From positions 1-37,719 of the forward strand of contig CASDOQ010000053.1 of the NCBI GenBank assembly GCA_949282345.1: a DNA stretch of 37,719 nt, written 5' to 3'. Below are positions 23,627-32,823 of the stretch, piece after piece. Position numbers and translations under genes: made by a program. Under the pieces are notes generated by a model. That model was not told the DNA's origin. It ran no database searches and saw nothing but the letters and a program-made list of their open reading frames with translations. Source of the DNA: an uncultured bacterium (lineage in GTDB: Bacteria > Bacillota > Clostridia > Oscillospirales > CAG-272). Position 1 is the stretch's first letter. Each line of letters opens with the position of its first letter.

Positions 23627-24451
23627 CGCCGCCAACCGGCGGCAGGCATCCTGCACACAGGAGGTGTCGAGCTTGTCCGCCTCGCCGCGATCGCAGAGTT
23701 CCGCGATGTGCGGGTCGATTGGCAGGGTTGCCAACACGGAGGTCGCGTTTTTCTTTGCGATTTCCTCGATATGGCTTTCTCCGAAGAGACGATGCGTTTT
23801 CCCGCAATCCGGGCACTTGAAATAACTGAAGTTTTCAACCAACCCGAGGAGCGGTATATTCATCATTTTTGCCATAGAAATAGCCTTCTGGACGATGAGG
23901 GAAACCAGTCCCTGCGGACTCGTTACCATCACGATGCCATCTACCGGGAGGCTCTGAAAAACGGTGAGTGAAACGTCCCCGGTTCCCGGAGGCATATCCA
24001 CGAACAGAAAATCCAAGTCTCCCCACGCAACGTCGGTATAGAAGCGCGTGATGACGTCGACAATGACGGGGCCACGCCAGACAACGGGGCGTTCTTCCTG
24101 ATCGACGAGAAGATTGACCGACATCACGCTGATTCCGCCGGCACTTGCCACCGGGATCATATTGCCGGCTTCATCACCTTCCACGGTCCCGGTATGCAGA
24201 CCGAACGCCTTGGGAATCGAGGGGCCGGTCGCATCCGCATCCAAAATGCCGACCCGGTACCCGAGCCGCGCCATCCCGACGGCCAGGAGCGACGTAACGG
24301 AGGATTTTCCCACCCCGCCTTTCCCACTGACGACCCCGATGATGCGGCGGATATTCGATTTTTCATTCGGCTTGGCCAGCAGAGATTCCCGGCTCGCCTC
24401 CGAACATTTTTTTTCGCACGTTGAACAGTCGTGCGAACATTCGTTGCTCAT
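23618..24451 (-). CDS. mrp: Mrp/NBP35-type P-loop ATPase (Fe-S carrier)
   Basis: A 277-residue ParA/MinD-like ATPase of the Mrp/ApbC/NBP35 group, scaffolds or carriers of iron-sulfur clusters. An N-terminal Cys cluster C5, C9, C12, C16 (CSHDCSTCEKKC) resembles the N-terminal cluster of NBP35. The deviant Walker A is SGKGGVGKS (42-50), followed by ILDADATGPSIPK, VDMPPGTGD, and a CPDC pair (near 214-217) for the bridging cluster. ATG at 24451 has AAGGAG upstream. It is the last gene of the long xseA-to-mrp run and closes with a terminator. Naming as mrp follows the family, not a specific substrate. Confidence 0.92.
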   Translation of the reverse strand: MSNECSHDCSTCEKKCSEASRESLLAKPNEKSNIRRIIGVVSGKGGVGKSSVTSLLAVGMARLGYRVGILDADATGPSIPKAFGLHTGTVEGDEAGNMIPVASAGGISVMSVNLLVDQEERPVVWRGPVIVDVITRFYTDVAWGDLDFLFVDMPPGTGDVSLTVFQSLPVDGIVMVTSPQGLVSLIVQKAISMAKMMNIPLLGLVENFSYFKCPDCGKTHRLFGESHIEEIAKKNATSVLATLPIDPHIAELCDRGEADKLDTSCVQDACRRLAALL

Positions 24452-24466
24452 GCTATTCTCCTTGTT

Positions 24467-26770
24467 TTATAATACGTTGATATGAAGTTCACCATCGTCT
24501 CCGACGCTCAACCCAGCTTCCGTAATGCGATCTCCGTAATGCGAAACGATCTGTTCCGCCAACGCGTCCTCGACGTGGGACTCAATATACCGTCTCATGT
24601 TCCGGGCACCGAACTTCTCGGAATACGAACGCTCCGCAATCAGGCGGCAGGCATCCTCGTGCCAGGTGAAGTTGATGCCGCGCGCGGCCAGTGCATCCTT
24701 CGTTTCTTCGAGCATCAGGGCGGCAATGCGCGCAAAATCCTCCTGCGAGAGCGAACGGAAGGTAATGATCTCATCCACGCGGTTGATGAATTCCGGGCGC
24801 AAAAAGCCTGCAAGCGCACGCTCGGTTTTTTCGCGGCTGATGAGTTCGGTCGAGCCGGTAAAGCCCGAGATTGACGCCGCCCGTTCGGAGCCGGCATTGG
24901 TCGTCATGATAATGACGGTATTCTCGAAATTCACAAGCCGCCCGGTCGAATCGGTCAGTTTTCCCTCGTCCAATACCTGCAAAAGGATATTGAGAACGTC
25001 CGGGTGCGCCTTTTCAATCTCATCAAAGAGGATGACGGAATACGGACGGCGGCGTATTTTTTCGGTCAGTTGTCCCGCCTCATCGAATCCGATATATCCG
25101 GGAGGCGCACCGATGATCCGGGAGACCGAGTGCTTCTCCATGTACTCGGACATATCCAGGCGGATAAGCGTTTCGGGCTGGTGGAAAAGTTCTCCCGCCA
25201 GCACCTTCACCAAAGCGGTCTTTCCGACGCCGGTCGGCCCTGCAAAAATGAAGGAAACGGGAGCCTGTCTGGCAGATACACCGGCGCGCTTGCGTTTGAT
25301 GGCACGCACAACGGCGGACACCGCTTCCGGCTGACCGATGATCTTCTTTTCAATCGTTGCCTGCAATTCGTCGAGCTGGCGGAATTCGCTCCGATCGATC
25401 GACGTAGCGGGAATTCCCGTCCAGGTCTCCACCACGCCGGCAAGATCCTCCACCGTAACGGTCAGTGCCTCACATACCGGGATCAGCGGTTCGAGTTCTT
25501 CCTTCAGTTTCAGTTCCCGCACGGTGAGGTCGGCGATCTTTTTATATTTTTCTTCGTTCTTTTCGGGCTCCTCCGCATCAGGGATCGCCTCGGCGGTGAT
25601 CTTCTCCTGCGCGATGGCGGCAAGTTCCGCTTCGAGTTGGCGGCGGCGGTTCAGCTCCGGGGAATCCAAAGCGAGCCGTGCGGCGGCCTCGTCGACAAGG
25701 TCGATGGCCTTATCGGGAAGGAAACGGTCGGTAATATAGCGTTCTGCCATGGCGGCAGCGGCACGCAGGGTGGCATCCGGCAGATGTACGCCGTGGAACT
25801 CTTCGTAATACCCCCGGATCCCGATCAGCATTTCCGCTGTTTCCTGCACGGAGGGTTCTGTAACGGTTACAGGCTGGAAACGGCGTTCCAACGCGCTGTC
25901 TTTTTCGATATATTTTCTGTATTCCTTGAGCGTAGTGGCCCCGATCACCTGAATCTCTCCGCGTGAGAGGGCAGGCTTCAGGATATTGGCCGCATTCATG
26001 CTTCCTTCGCTCTCACCGGCCCCTACGATGTTGTGTACTTCGTCGATCACAAGGATGATATTCCCCGATTCCTTTACCTCGGAGATAAGCCCGAGAACGC
26101 GCGACTCAAACTGCCCGCGGAACTGCGTGCCGGCAACTAGCGCCGTCAGATCCAGGAGCCATATCTCTTTGTCGCGCAGGCGATAAGGCACGCGGCCTTC
26201 CGTGATCCGAACGGCAAGTGCCTCGGCAATAGCGGTCTTTCCGACCCCCGGTTCCCCTACCAGGCAGGGATTGTTCTTCTGCCTCCGGCAGAGGATCTGG
26301 ATGACCCGTTCCAGTTCCCGCTCGCGTCCCACGATACGGTCGAGTTTCCCCTCCGATGCGGCCGCGGTCAGATTGCGGCAATAGGTCGTCAGATATTTTT
26401 TGGTCTTTTCTTTACGCGGGGCGTCCGCGCCGCCTTTTTGTGCCGCGCGCGATTCTTCTCCCTCCGGCGCCCCGGAAAAGCCGATGTTGCGGAAGAGTTT
26501 CGTGAGATCGATCGGGGTCATCCCCTCTTCCCCGTTTTCGGCGGCGGCACCTTTGTCGGCGGCCTCCTGTATGGCCAGGTCCAGCCCTTCCGTGATCTTA
26601 TCAAGCTCTTCGCCGGAGATACCGACTTTTCCGAGCATATCGTTCACCGGGCGGATACCGAGTTTCCTGGCGCACGGGAGGCAATATCCTTCGTTTACCG
26701 TGCGATCTTTTTCAATTCTTGTAACAAAGACAACCGCAACGCGGCGGTTGCAATGAGAACACAGTTGCAT
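24467..26770 (-). CDS. ClpE-like AAA+ ATPase with N-terminal zinc finger
   Basis: A 767-residue double-AAA+ unfoldase of the Clp/Hsp100 class. The N-terminus carries a four-Cys zinc finger (C4, C7, C30, C33), as in ClpE. A linker follows, then AAA domain 1 (Walker A GEPGVGKT 172-179, Walker B VIDEVHN) and a coiled middle region (about 375-430). AAA domain 2 has Walker A GPTGVGKT (511-518), Walker B LFDEIEKAH and RPEFINR as the sensor region. At the place where ClpP-binding members usually have [LIV]GF, the sequence is ISGF, so ClpP pairing is plausible but not certain. No CtsR or McsA/B genes are nearby, unlike classical clpC operons. The site before ATG 26770 is weak. It is 15 nt before mrp. 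Confidence 0.88.
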   Translation of the reverse strand: MQLCSHCNRRVAVVFVTRIEKDRTVNEGYCLPCARKLGIRPVNDMLGKVGISGEELDKITEGLDLAIQEAADKGAAAENGEEGMTPIDLTKLFRNIGFSGAPEGEESRAAQKGGADAPRKEKTKKYLTTYCRNLTAAASEGKLDRIVGRERELERVIQILCRRQKNNPCLVGEPGVGKTAIAEALAVRITEGRVPYRLRDKEIWLLDLTALVAGTQFRGQFESRVLGLISEVKESGNIILVIDEVHNIVGAGESEGSMNAANILKPALSRGEIQVIGATTLKEYRKYIEKDSALERRFQPVTVTEPSVQETAEMLIGIRGYYEEFHGVHLPDATLRAAAAMAERYITDRFLPDKAIDLVDEAAARLALDSPELNRRRQLEAELAAIAQEKITAEAIPDAEEPEKNEEKYKKIADLTVRELKLKEELEPLIPVCEALTVTVEDLAGVVETWTGIPATSIDRSEFRQLDELQATIEKKIIGQPEAVSAVVRAIKRKRAGVSARQAPVSFIFAGPTGVGKTALVKVLAGELFHQPETLIRLDMSEYMEKHSVSRIIGAPPGYIGFDEAGQLTEKIRRRPYSVILFDEIEKAHPDVLNILLQVLDEGKLTDSTGRLVNFENTVIIMTTNAGSERAASISGFTGSTELISREKTERALAGFLRPEFINRVDEIITFRSLSQEDFARIAALMLEETKDALAARGINFTWHEDACRLIAERSYSEKFGARNMRRYIESHVEDALAEQIVSHYGDRITEAGLSVGDDGELHINVL

Positions 26771-26790
26771 GGTCTCTAAATCCTATCCTT

Positions 26791-27468
26791 TTAGTTTCCG
26801 AAGAGAAATTCTATCGGACTGAAATCGTAAAAATACTTGGCAAAAAACGTATTGGCGGGATCAAAGGTTCCGACCCCCAGCAAAGCGACAAGCTGAACAG
26901 CCGCCCAGATAACGGCAAGAGACAGAAGAAGCGAAAAAATCACGCCGAGAAGGCGGTTCAGCGTCGAGATCAACGGGAGCGCATCCACAATGCTCTCGAC
27001 GATGAAAGTGACGATCCGCAGGCCGATCTTGACAAGCAACAGGGTAACGATCACGCCGATGATGACGGAAAGGATGCCGGCAACGGGGCCGGCGATATTG
27101 GCGGCCAGGTTTTCCAACGCGTCTCCCCCTGCGGAAACCGAAGAATCCACCGCCGCGGAAAGGTCGATCCCCAAAAACTGCGCAATACTGCGAAAGCGTT
27201 CGGGAATCGCCTCGATCATGGCATCCCGCCCCGATGCGATCCCGTCGGAAACCGACCGGAGCGATTCGAGGATCCGGTCATACACGAGCGGAAACACGTA
27301 CTTTCCCTTGAGGAAATCCGAAACCGGGCGGAAGCAATAGACCGTCACCAGTACAGAGAGCAACCAGCCGAAGCGATGGAGGACACCTCGGATAAAACCG
27401 CTCTTCCAGCCGTAGGAGACAGAGAACAGTAAAAACATAGTAATCAGAATATCTATGATAATACCCAT
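26791..27468 (-). CDS. CvpA family membrane protein
   Basis: A 225-residue membrane protein resembling the CvpA/colicin V production family. It begins with GIIIDILITMFLLFSVSYGWKSGF, the typical first span and turn with a conserved Gly-Phe. A soluble segment (about 55-120) is followed by two further long spans (about 120-150 and 165-205). Function in Firmicutes is unknown; it has been linked to envelope or MutS-associated gene neighbourhoods. The ATG at 27468 is set by AGGTGG 6 nt upstream; an upstream start is rejected. It lies between dnaE and the ClpE-like gene. Confidence 0.82.
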   Translation of the reverse strand: MGIIIDILITMFLLFSVSYGWKSGFIRGVLHRFGWLLSVLVTVYCFRPVSDFLKGKYVFPLVYDRILESLRSVSDGIASGRDAMIEAIPERFRSIAQFLGIDLSAAVDSSVSAGGDALENLAANIAGPVAGILSVIIGVIVTLLLVKIGLRIVTFIVESIVDALPLISTLNRLLGVIFSLLLSLAVIWAAVQLVALLGVGTFDPANTFFAKYFYDFSPIEFLFGN

Positions 27469-27529
27469 ATATCTCCACCTTTCAGGACTGATATCCATTA
27501 TACATAAGAAGCCGGGGCCTGTCAATCGT

Positions 27530-30500
27530 CTAGCGTAAAATTACGTTTCCGTCCCCGAGGATACGCCGGAGCGTCGAAAGAAGCGCGTCGCCCGCTTCTA
27601 CCTGCCTGTCCCCGGCGCGCACATAGCGGCCGCTGCTGCCGTCATATAGGATCAACGGCGTTTTCCCTGGGTATCGGGCAGAGATCGCCAGCGCCTGACG
27701 GCAGGAATCATCCGATAAGTCACGGACGCGGAGAAAAAGACGGGGTGCCTGTCCCGGGTTCTCGTCCGCCGCCCTGACTTCCCCGCCGGAGGAACCGATG
27801 TCGGAATCCGATCGGAGCGGCTTCACCGCAGAGACGATGATTTCCGGGGCTTCCCCCTCTTTGGCGGAGATCTTTCCGCTGACGGCCACGGCCGCATCCC
27901 TGACAAGGGTTTTCCCCTCGCGTTCAAGGAGGTTCGGAAACACGATACAGGAAATCTCGCCGTACCTGTCCTCCAGCGTGAAGAAGCACATCACCGAGCC
28001 GTTGCGCAGGGTTTTGTTCGTCCTGCGGCTGATGATCCCGGCAACCGTCACACGGCTGTCAGGCCGGTATTTTCCGTTGCCGTCCTCGGATTCCGCAAAG
28101 GCTTCCAAAATATCGGAAACGGCATCGCAGTGCAGTGCCTCGATATGCCTGCGGTAATCCTCTATCATATGCCCGGAAAAATACATCCCCGAGCTTTCCT
28201 TTTCGAGTGTCAGAAGTTCCCGGATCCCGAACTCCGGAATATCGGGATACTGATAGTCTCTCGTGGAAGGGGCAGCCTCTCCCATGGAAAAGATATCCAT
28301 TTGTCCGCTGATATTGGCACGGTCACGTTCCCCGAGATCGTCCATGATCTTTTCGTAGGAAGCAAGCAGGCGGGAACGGTAAACGCCGAGGCGGTCAAAC
28401 GCGCCGCACTTGATAAGTGCCTCCACCTGACGGCGGTTGGCTTCCTTCCCCGTCATCCGCTCCAAAAAATCGTAAAAGTCGGAAAAGGGACGGATTTTCC
28501 GCTCGGCAAGGATCGCTTCGCAAAAAGGTCTGCCGACGTTCCGCACCGCAAGGAGACCGAAGCGGATATTCCCACCGCTGACGGTGAAATTCATGCCGCT
28601 CTCATTGACATCGGGCGGCAGGACCGAGATCCCGGCGCGGGATGCCTCCGCAATATACTCCGCGGTCTTGCCGACATCCCCGAGCACCGACGTGAGGAGC
28701 GCCGCCATATACTCTTTCCTATGATGCGCTTTCAGATACGCCGTACGGAACGAAAGTACGGCATATGCCGCCGCGTGGCTCTTGTTAAAAGCATATTCCG
28801 CGAAACTTTGCATCTGCGAGAAGATCCGCTCGGCCGCATCTTCCGGCACTCCGTGCGCGACCGCCCCGGAAACAAACCCGGCTTTTTCCGCCTCCATGAC
28901 GTCGGCCTTTTTCTTGGACATAGCACGGCGGACAAGGTCTGCGCGCGCAAAGGAATATCCCGCCAGGGTGCGGAATATCTGCATGACCTGCTCCTGATAG
29001 ACGATACAGCCGTAGGTATCACCAAGGATCTCCCGGAGTTTCGGCACCTCGTAGGTGACGCTCTCGCGCCCGTCCCGACAGGCAAGATAGTGCGGAATCG
29101 ATTCCATCGGACCGGGACGGTAAAGCGCAATGGCGGCCGTGATATCGTATAGAGAACGCGGCTTCATCTGCATAAGAAGCTGGCGCATCCCGCCCGACTC
29201 AAGCTGGAAGATCCCGCTTGTCCTTCCTTCGGAAATCAGATCGTAGGTCTCTTTATCTTCGGGATCCACTGCCGTGATATCAAAGCCGGGATCCTTCGTG
29301 CGTATCAGCCGCTCGGCATCCGCAATGATCGTCAGATACCGCAAGCCGAGAAAATCGAATTTCACCAATCCCAGCGCGGCCACCGTGTCCATATCATACT
29401 GCGTGACCACGGCGTCCCCGTTCACGGCGAGCGGCAGATAGGAGGAGAGCGGTTCGTCGGTGATCACGATGCCGGCCGCATGGGTAGAGGCGTGGCGAGG
29501 CATTCCTTCCAACGCCATCGCCGTATCGAGCAGTTCGCGCACCGTGTCGGAGGACTCGTATTTCTCGGCAAGTTCCCGCCGGGAAAGCGCGTCGCGTATC
29601 GTAATGTTCAGCGCATGAGGGATAAGTTTGGCCACGGCATCCACTTCCCCGTAAGGGAGTCCCATCGCCCGGCCAACGTCGCGCACCGCGGCCCTCGCCG
29701 CCAACGTGCCGAACGTGACGATCTGCGCCACGTGGTCATCCCCGTATTTTCGCCGGACGTAAGCGATCACTTCTTCGCGCCGTTCATAACAGATGTCGGT
29801 ATCAAAATCCGGCATGGTGATCCGTTCGGGATTCAGGAATCTTTCAAAAAGCAACCCGAATCGGAAGGGGTCAACGTCGGTGATCCCCACGCAATAGGCC
29901 ACCATGCTTCCGGCTCCCGAACCGCGCCCCGGCCCGACGGGGATTCCCTGTCCTTTCGCATAGGCGATAAAATCCTGCACGATGAGATAGTATCCGTCAA
30001 ATCCCATCTGCCCGATGACCGAAAGTTCATATTCTATCCGTTCCTCGTATTCCTGCCGGCTCCCAAACGAAAAATCGATATCTCCGCGTTCGATATGCCG
30101 CGCAAGTCCCTCCATGGCGTAGCGGCGCAGAAGGCCGCCGTGGGTCTCCCCCTCCGGGATCGGAAAGGTAGGCAGATGCACCTCGCCGAAGGAAAAGGAG
30201 AAGTTGCATTTCTCCGCGATCCGCACGCTGTTGGCGATCGCCTCCGGGCAGGAGGAAAAGAGGGCCTCCATCTCCGCCGTGCTTTTATAGTAGAATTCAT
30301 CGGTCTCAAAACCGATGGGACGGCCGTCCGTGATGACGTTGTTCGTCTGAATGCATAAGAGCATCGCCTGTGTTTCGGCGTCTTTTTTCCGCAGATAGTG
30401 GACGTCATTGGTGGCGACGAGCGGAATCCCCGTCCGCCCGGAGAGTTCGAGAAGACCGCGCATGACGGTGGCCTCATCGGAAAGGCGATGATCCTGTACC

Positions 30501-31018
30501 TCCAGATAAAAATCCTCGCCGAAAAGCCCCTGCATCCACCGGGCGTTTTCCTCGGCGGCGCGCATGTCCCCCAAAAGGATCATCCGCGGGATATATCCGG
30601 CCAGGCAGGCAGAAAGCGCGATCAGCCCCTCGTGATATTTTTCGAGGAGCCCCCGGTCGATACGGGGCTTGGAATAAAAGCCCTCGGTAAAGGAGGCGGA
30701 AACCATCCGGATGAGGTTCCGATAACCGATCTCGTTTTTGCAAAGGAGGATCAGATGATATCCCGACTGATCCTGCTTGCCGTCCTTTTCAAAGCGGGAG
30801 CGCGGCGCCACATAGACCTCGCACCCGATGATCGGTCTGATCCCTTCTTCGCTGCACGCACGGAAAAAAGCCACCGCCCCGTACATCACGCCGTGATCGG
30901 TGATGGCGACGGCGGAATGGCCGGCAGCCTTGGCTGCTTTTGGGATTTCGGCAATACGGCACGCGCCGTCCAGCAGGCTGTATTCGCTGTGCAGGTGCAG
31001 ATGTACGAAATCAGACAC
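27530..31018 (-). CDS. dnaE: DNA polymerase III alpha subunit (DnaE)
   Basis: A 1162-residue replicative polymerase of the DnaE (not PolC) type. An N-terminal PHP domain has HLHLHSEYSLLDG (6-18). The polymerase core has VGPGRGSGAGS (361-371) and the catalytic aspartates in PDFDTD (403-408). Further along come a tandem helix-hairpin-helix region and an OB fold near 975-1060 (VTVAGIISRRTN...), and a C-terminal tail. The GTG at 31018 is chosen because GGAG sits 6 nt before it; it overlaps the whiA stop by 8 nt. An earlier in-frame ATG would add ten Lys/Arg-rich residues and overlap whiA further. In Firmicutes, DnaE usually extends primers before PolC takes over. Confidence 0.96.
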   Translation of the reverse strand: MSDFVHLHLHSEYSLLDGACRIAEIPKAAKAAGHSAVAITDHGVMYGAVAFFRACSEEGIRPIIGCEVYVAPRSRFEKDGKQDQSGYHLILLCKNEIGYRNLIRMVSASFTEGFYSKPRIDRGLLEKYHEGLIALSACLAGYIPRMILLGDMRAAEENARWMQGLFGEDFYLEVQDHRLSDEATVMRGLLELSGRTGIPLVATNDVHYLRKKDAETQAMLLCIQTNNVITDGRPIGFETDEFYYKSTAEMEALFSSCPEAIANSVRIAEKCNFSFSFGEVHLPTFPIPEGETHGGLLRRYAMEGLARHIERGDIDFSFGSRQEYEERIEYELSVIGQMGFDGYYLIVQDFIAYAKGQGIPVGPGRGSGAGSMVAYCVGITDVDPFRFGLLFERFLNPERITMPDFDTDICYERREEVIAYVRRKYGDDHVAQIVTFGTLAARAAVRDVGRAMGLPYGEVDAVAKLIPHALNITIRDALSRRELAEKYESSDTVRELLDTAMALEGMPRHASTHAAGIVITDEPLSSYLPLAVNGDAVVTQYDMDTVAALGLVKFDFLGLRYLTIIADAERLIRTKDPGFDITAVDPEDKETYDLISEGRTSGIFQLESGGMRQLLMQMKPRSLYDITAAIALYRPGPMESIPHYLACRDGRESVTYEVPKLREILGDTYGCIVYQEQVMQIFRTLAGYSFARADLVRRAMSKKKADVMEAEKAGFVSGAVAHGVPEDAAERIFSQMQSFAEYAFNKSHAAAYAVLSFRTAYLKAHHRKEYMAALLTSVLGDVGKTAEYIAEASRAGISVLPPDVNESGMNFTVSGGNIRFGLLAVRNVGRPFCEAILAERKIRPFSDFYDFLERMTGKEANRRQVEALIKCGAFDRLGVYRSRLLASYEKIMDDLGERDRANISGQMDIFSMGEAAPSTRDYQYPDIPEFGIRELLTLEKESSGMYFSGHMIEDYRRHIEALHCDAVSDILEAFAESEDGNGKYRPDSRVTVAGIISRRTNKTLRNGSVMCFFTLEDRYGEISCIVFPNLLEREGKTLVRDAAVAVSGKISAKEGEAPEIIVSAVKPLRSDSDIGSSGGEVRAADENPGQAPRLFLRVRDLSDDSCRQALAISARYPGKTPLILYDGSSGRYVRAGDRQVEAGDALLSTLRRILGDGNVILR

Positions 31019-31910
31019 GTTTTTCTCCTTTTTCTTCCTGCCTTGCAAGGATTTCTTCGCAAAGCCGCGTAATCTTCAGAAGGCGGTGATTCATCCCGGA
31101 TTTCGATACGGGAGGGACGCACATCGCGCCGAGGACCGAAAGCGATACCTCGGGGTTCTCTGCGCGGAGGCGTGCCGTCTCCCGTAATTCCTCGGGAAGC
31201 AGGCCGGTCTTTCCTTCGGCTTCCATCTGACGGAAGAGATGGAGAAACCGCATCGAGGCGTCGATCGACTTGGAAATATTCCCGGTTTCGCAGTTCGCGC
31301 GTCGGTTCACGGCGTTTCGGTATTCGCCTTCTATCGTATGGTTGATAAGGTCAAAAGTCAGCGCTTCATATTCTGCCGCCGCAAAGAAATCGCCCACAGC
31401 CCCCGACGAGCGGCAATACAGAATGCGTTCCCGGTTCCGCCGGGTGGCCGAGAGGCTTCCGCAGACCGGCTCAAGAAGTCCCCGGAATCCTGCCTCCCAC
31501 TCCCCGACGGAGAATTCAAGCCGCACCTCGCGGCTGATGTCGGAAAGCCGGCCGGAGGCCAGAAAAACGCCCTTCAGGAAAGCGGGACGGCAATGCGGAC
31601 ATCCTTCTCCCTCCGGAAGGAGAAACCGCCGGCCGGAAAGATAGGCCGCCGCACTCCGGCTGGTGAAGGAGAGACAGACCGAGCGCCCACCGACCCCGTG
31701 CGGCAAAGAAGCCGGTTCACGGCCATACTGTATCGCAATCAGCCGCCCGGCGAGAGCCGCCGGTGCCCCGGCCGGCAACGGGCACAAGATCTCTTCGGCT
31801 TCCACCGTTGCGCGTGCGGAAAGCATCCCGCACAGCAATGCCCGGCAACAGCAGGCTCGTTTCGGTAGCTTCTCCGCAATTTTTTTCTTCAACTCCGATA
31901 AATAGGACAT
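31011..31910 (-). CDS. whiA: DNA-binding protein WhiA
   Basis: A 299-residue protein with the WhiA layout: an N-terminal domain (1-85), a degenerate LAGLIDADG homing-endonuclease-like core (AFLKGVFLASGRLSD, about 109-123) and a C-terminal helix-turn-helix domain (PEVSLSVLGAMCVPPVSKSG, about 254-273). In Gram-positive bacteria WhiA affects sporulation genes or cell division; its role differs between lineages. It starts 1 nt after murB and overlaps dnaE by 8 nt. The usual partners rapZ and yvcK, often between murB and whiA, are missing here. Confidence 0.93.
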   Translation of the reverse strand: MSYLSELKKKIAEKLPKRACCCRALLCGMLSARATVEAEEILCPLPAGAPAALAGRLIAIQYGREPASLPHGVGGRSVCLSFTSRSAAAYLSGRRFLLPEGEGCPHCRPAFLKGVFLASGRLSDISREVRLEFSVGEWEAGFRGLLEPVCGSLSATRRNRERILYCRSSGAVGDFFAAAEYEALTFDLINHTIEGEYRNAVNRRANCETGNISKSIDASMRFLHLFRQMEAEGKTGLLPEELRETARLRAENPEVSLSVLGAMCVPPVSKSGMNHRLLKITRLCEEILARQEEKGEKRV

Positions 31911-31911
31911 T

Positions 31912-32823
31912 TCAATCCCCTAACAGCTCAATCTCGGTCTCGAGGGAAACGCCGTATTTTTCCAAGACGGCTTCCTTGATCTTCCGGATCAGTTCTTTTA
32001 CGTCCGCCGCCGTCGCGCCGCCCGTATTTACGATGAATCCCGCGTGCCGGGAGGATACGACCGCTCCGCCGACCGACGCCCCGCACAGTCCGGCTCCCTC
32101 GATCATCGCCCCGGCATATCCCTTTTCCGGGCGCAAAAAAACACTGCCGGCACTCGGAAAAGCGAGCGGCTGGGCGGCACGGCGGCGCGCCATCGTTTCC
32201 CGGCACAGGGTCGTGAGGTTTCCGGGGGTGCCCGGTTCCCCATTCAGTATTGCCCCGAGAATGATGCTTTTTTTCTCGCGGAAGAGACTTTTCCGATAAG
32301 AAAAGGTGCAATCCTTTGCACAAACCCAAGAAATTTCCCCATCTTCGGGAAAATATACACGGACGGCGGTCACCCGGTCTCCGACCGTCTCCCCATAGGC
32401 GCCGGCATTCATGAATATCGCCCCGCCGAGGCTCCCTGGAATTCCGAAAAGGCGGGAGAACCCGGCGATCCCCCGCCGGGAAGCCTGATAACAAAGGCGC
32501 GGAAGCGGCAGACCGCAACCGGCGCGGATCTCCCGGCCGGAAAAGGAAAGTTCATTCAGACGGTCGGTGCGGAGAACGGCACCGCCGTAACCGCGATCCG
32601 AGGCAAGAATATTGCTCCCCCGGCCCAGGATCTTATACGGATACGCTTCACGCGCCAAAAAATCAACCGATGCAAGGAGAGATGCCTCGCTTCCCGGAAA
32701 GACCGAAAAGCGACAGGCTCCCCCGATGCGGAAGCTCGTAAGACGCGACAGGGAATCGCCGGGATATACGACGGTATCCGTGATATTCCGATCGTAAAGA
32801 AAGGAAAGAAAGCGGTGATACAC
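31912..32823 (-). CDS. murB: UDP-N-acetylenolpyruvoylglucosamine reductase
   Basis: A 303-residue FAD enzyme that reduces UDP-GlcNAc-enolpyruvate to UDP-MurNAc with NADPH, in peptidoglycan synthesis. Recognisable segments are SFRIGGACRF, LGRGSNILASD (FAD binding), GIPGSLGGAIFMNAGAYGE and AGSVFLRPEKGYAGAMIEGAGLCG, with S and E of the active site. The GTG start at 32823 directly follows the recN stop and is supported by AGAGG 5 nt upstream. Length is normal for the family. Confidence 0.95.
   Translation of the reverse strand: MYHRFLSFLYDRNITDTVVYPGDSLSRLTSFRIGGACRFSVFPGSEASLLASVDFLAREAYPYKILGRGSNILASDRGYGGAVLRTDRLNELSFSGREIRAGCGLPLPRLCYQASRRGIAGFSRLFGIPGSLGGAIFMNAGAYGETVGDRVTAVRVYFPEDGEISWVCAKDCTFSYRKSLFREKKSIILGAILNGEPGTPGNLTTLCRETMARRRAAQPLAFPSAGSVFLRPEKGYAGAMIEGAGLCGASVGGAVVSSRHAGFIVNTGGATAADVKELIRKIKEAVLEKYGVSLETEIELLGD

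Noticed and set aside
25004..25966. A 320-codon plus-strand open frame inside the Clp gene
   Set aside because: It is a shadow of the AAA+ gene with no motifs or start signal.
28130..29152. A 340-codon plus-strand open frame inside dnaE
   Set aside because: Antisense to conserved polymerase motifs; no start signal or similarity.
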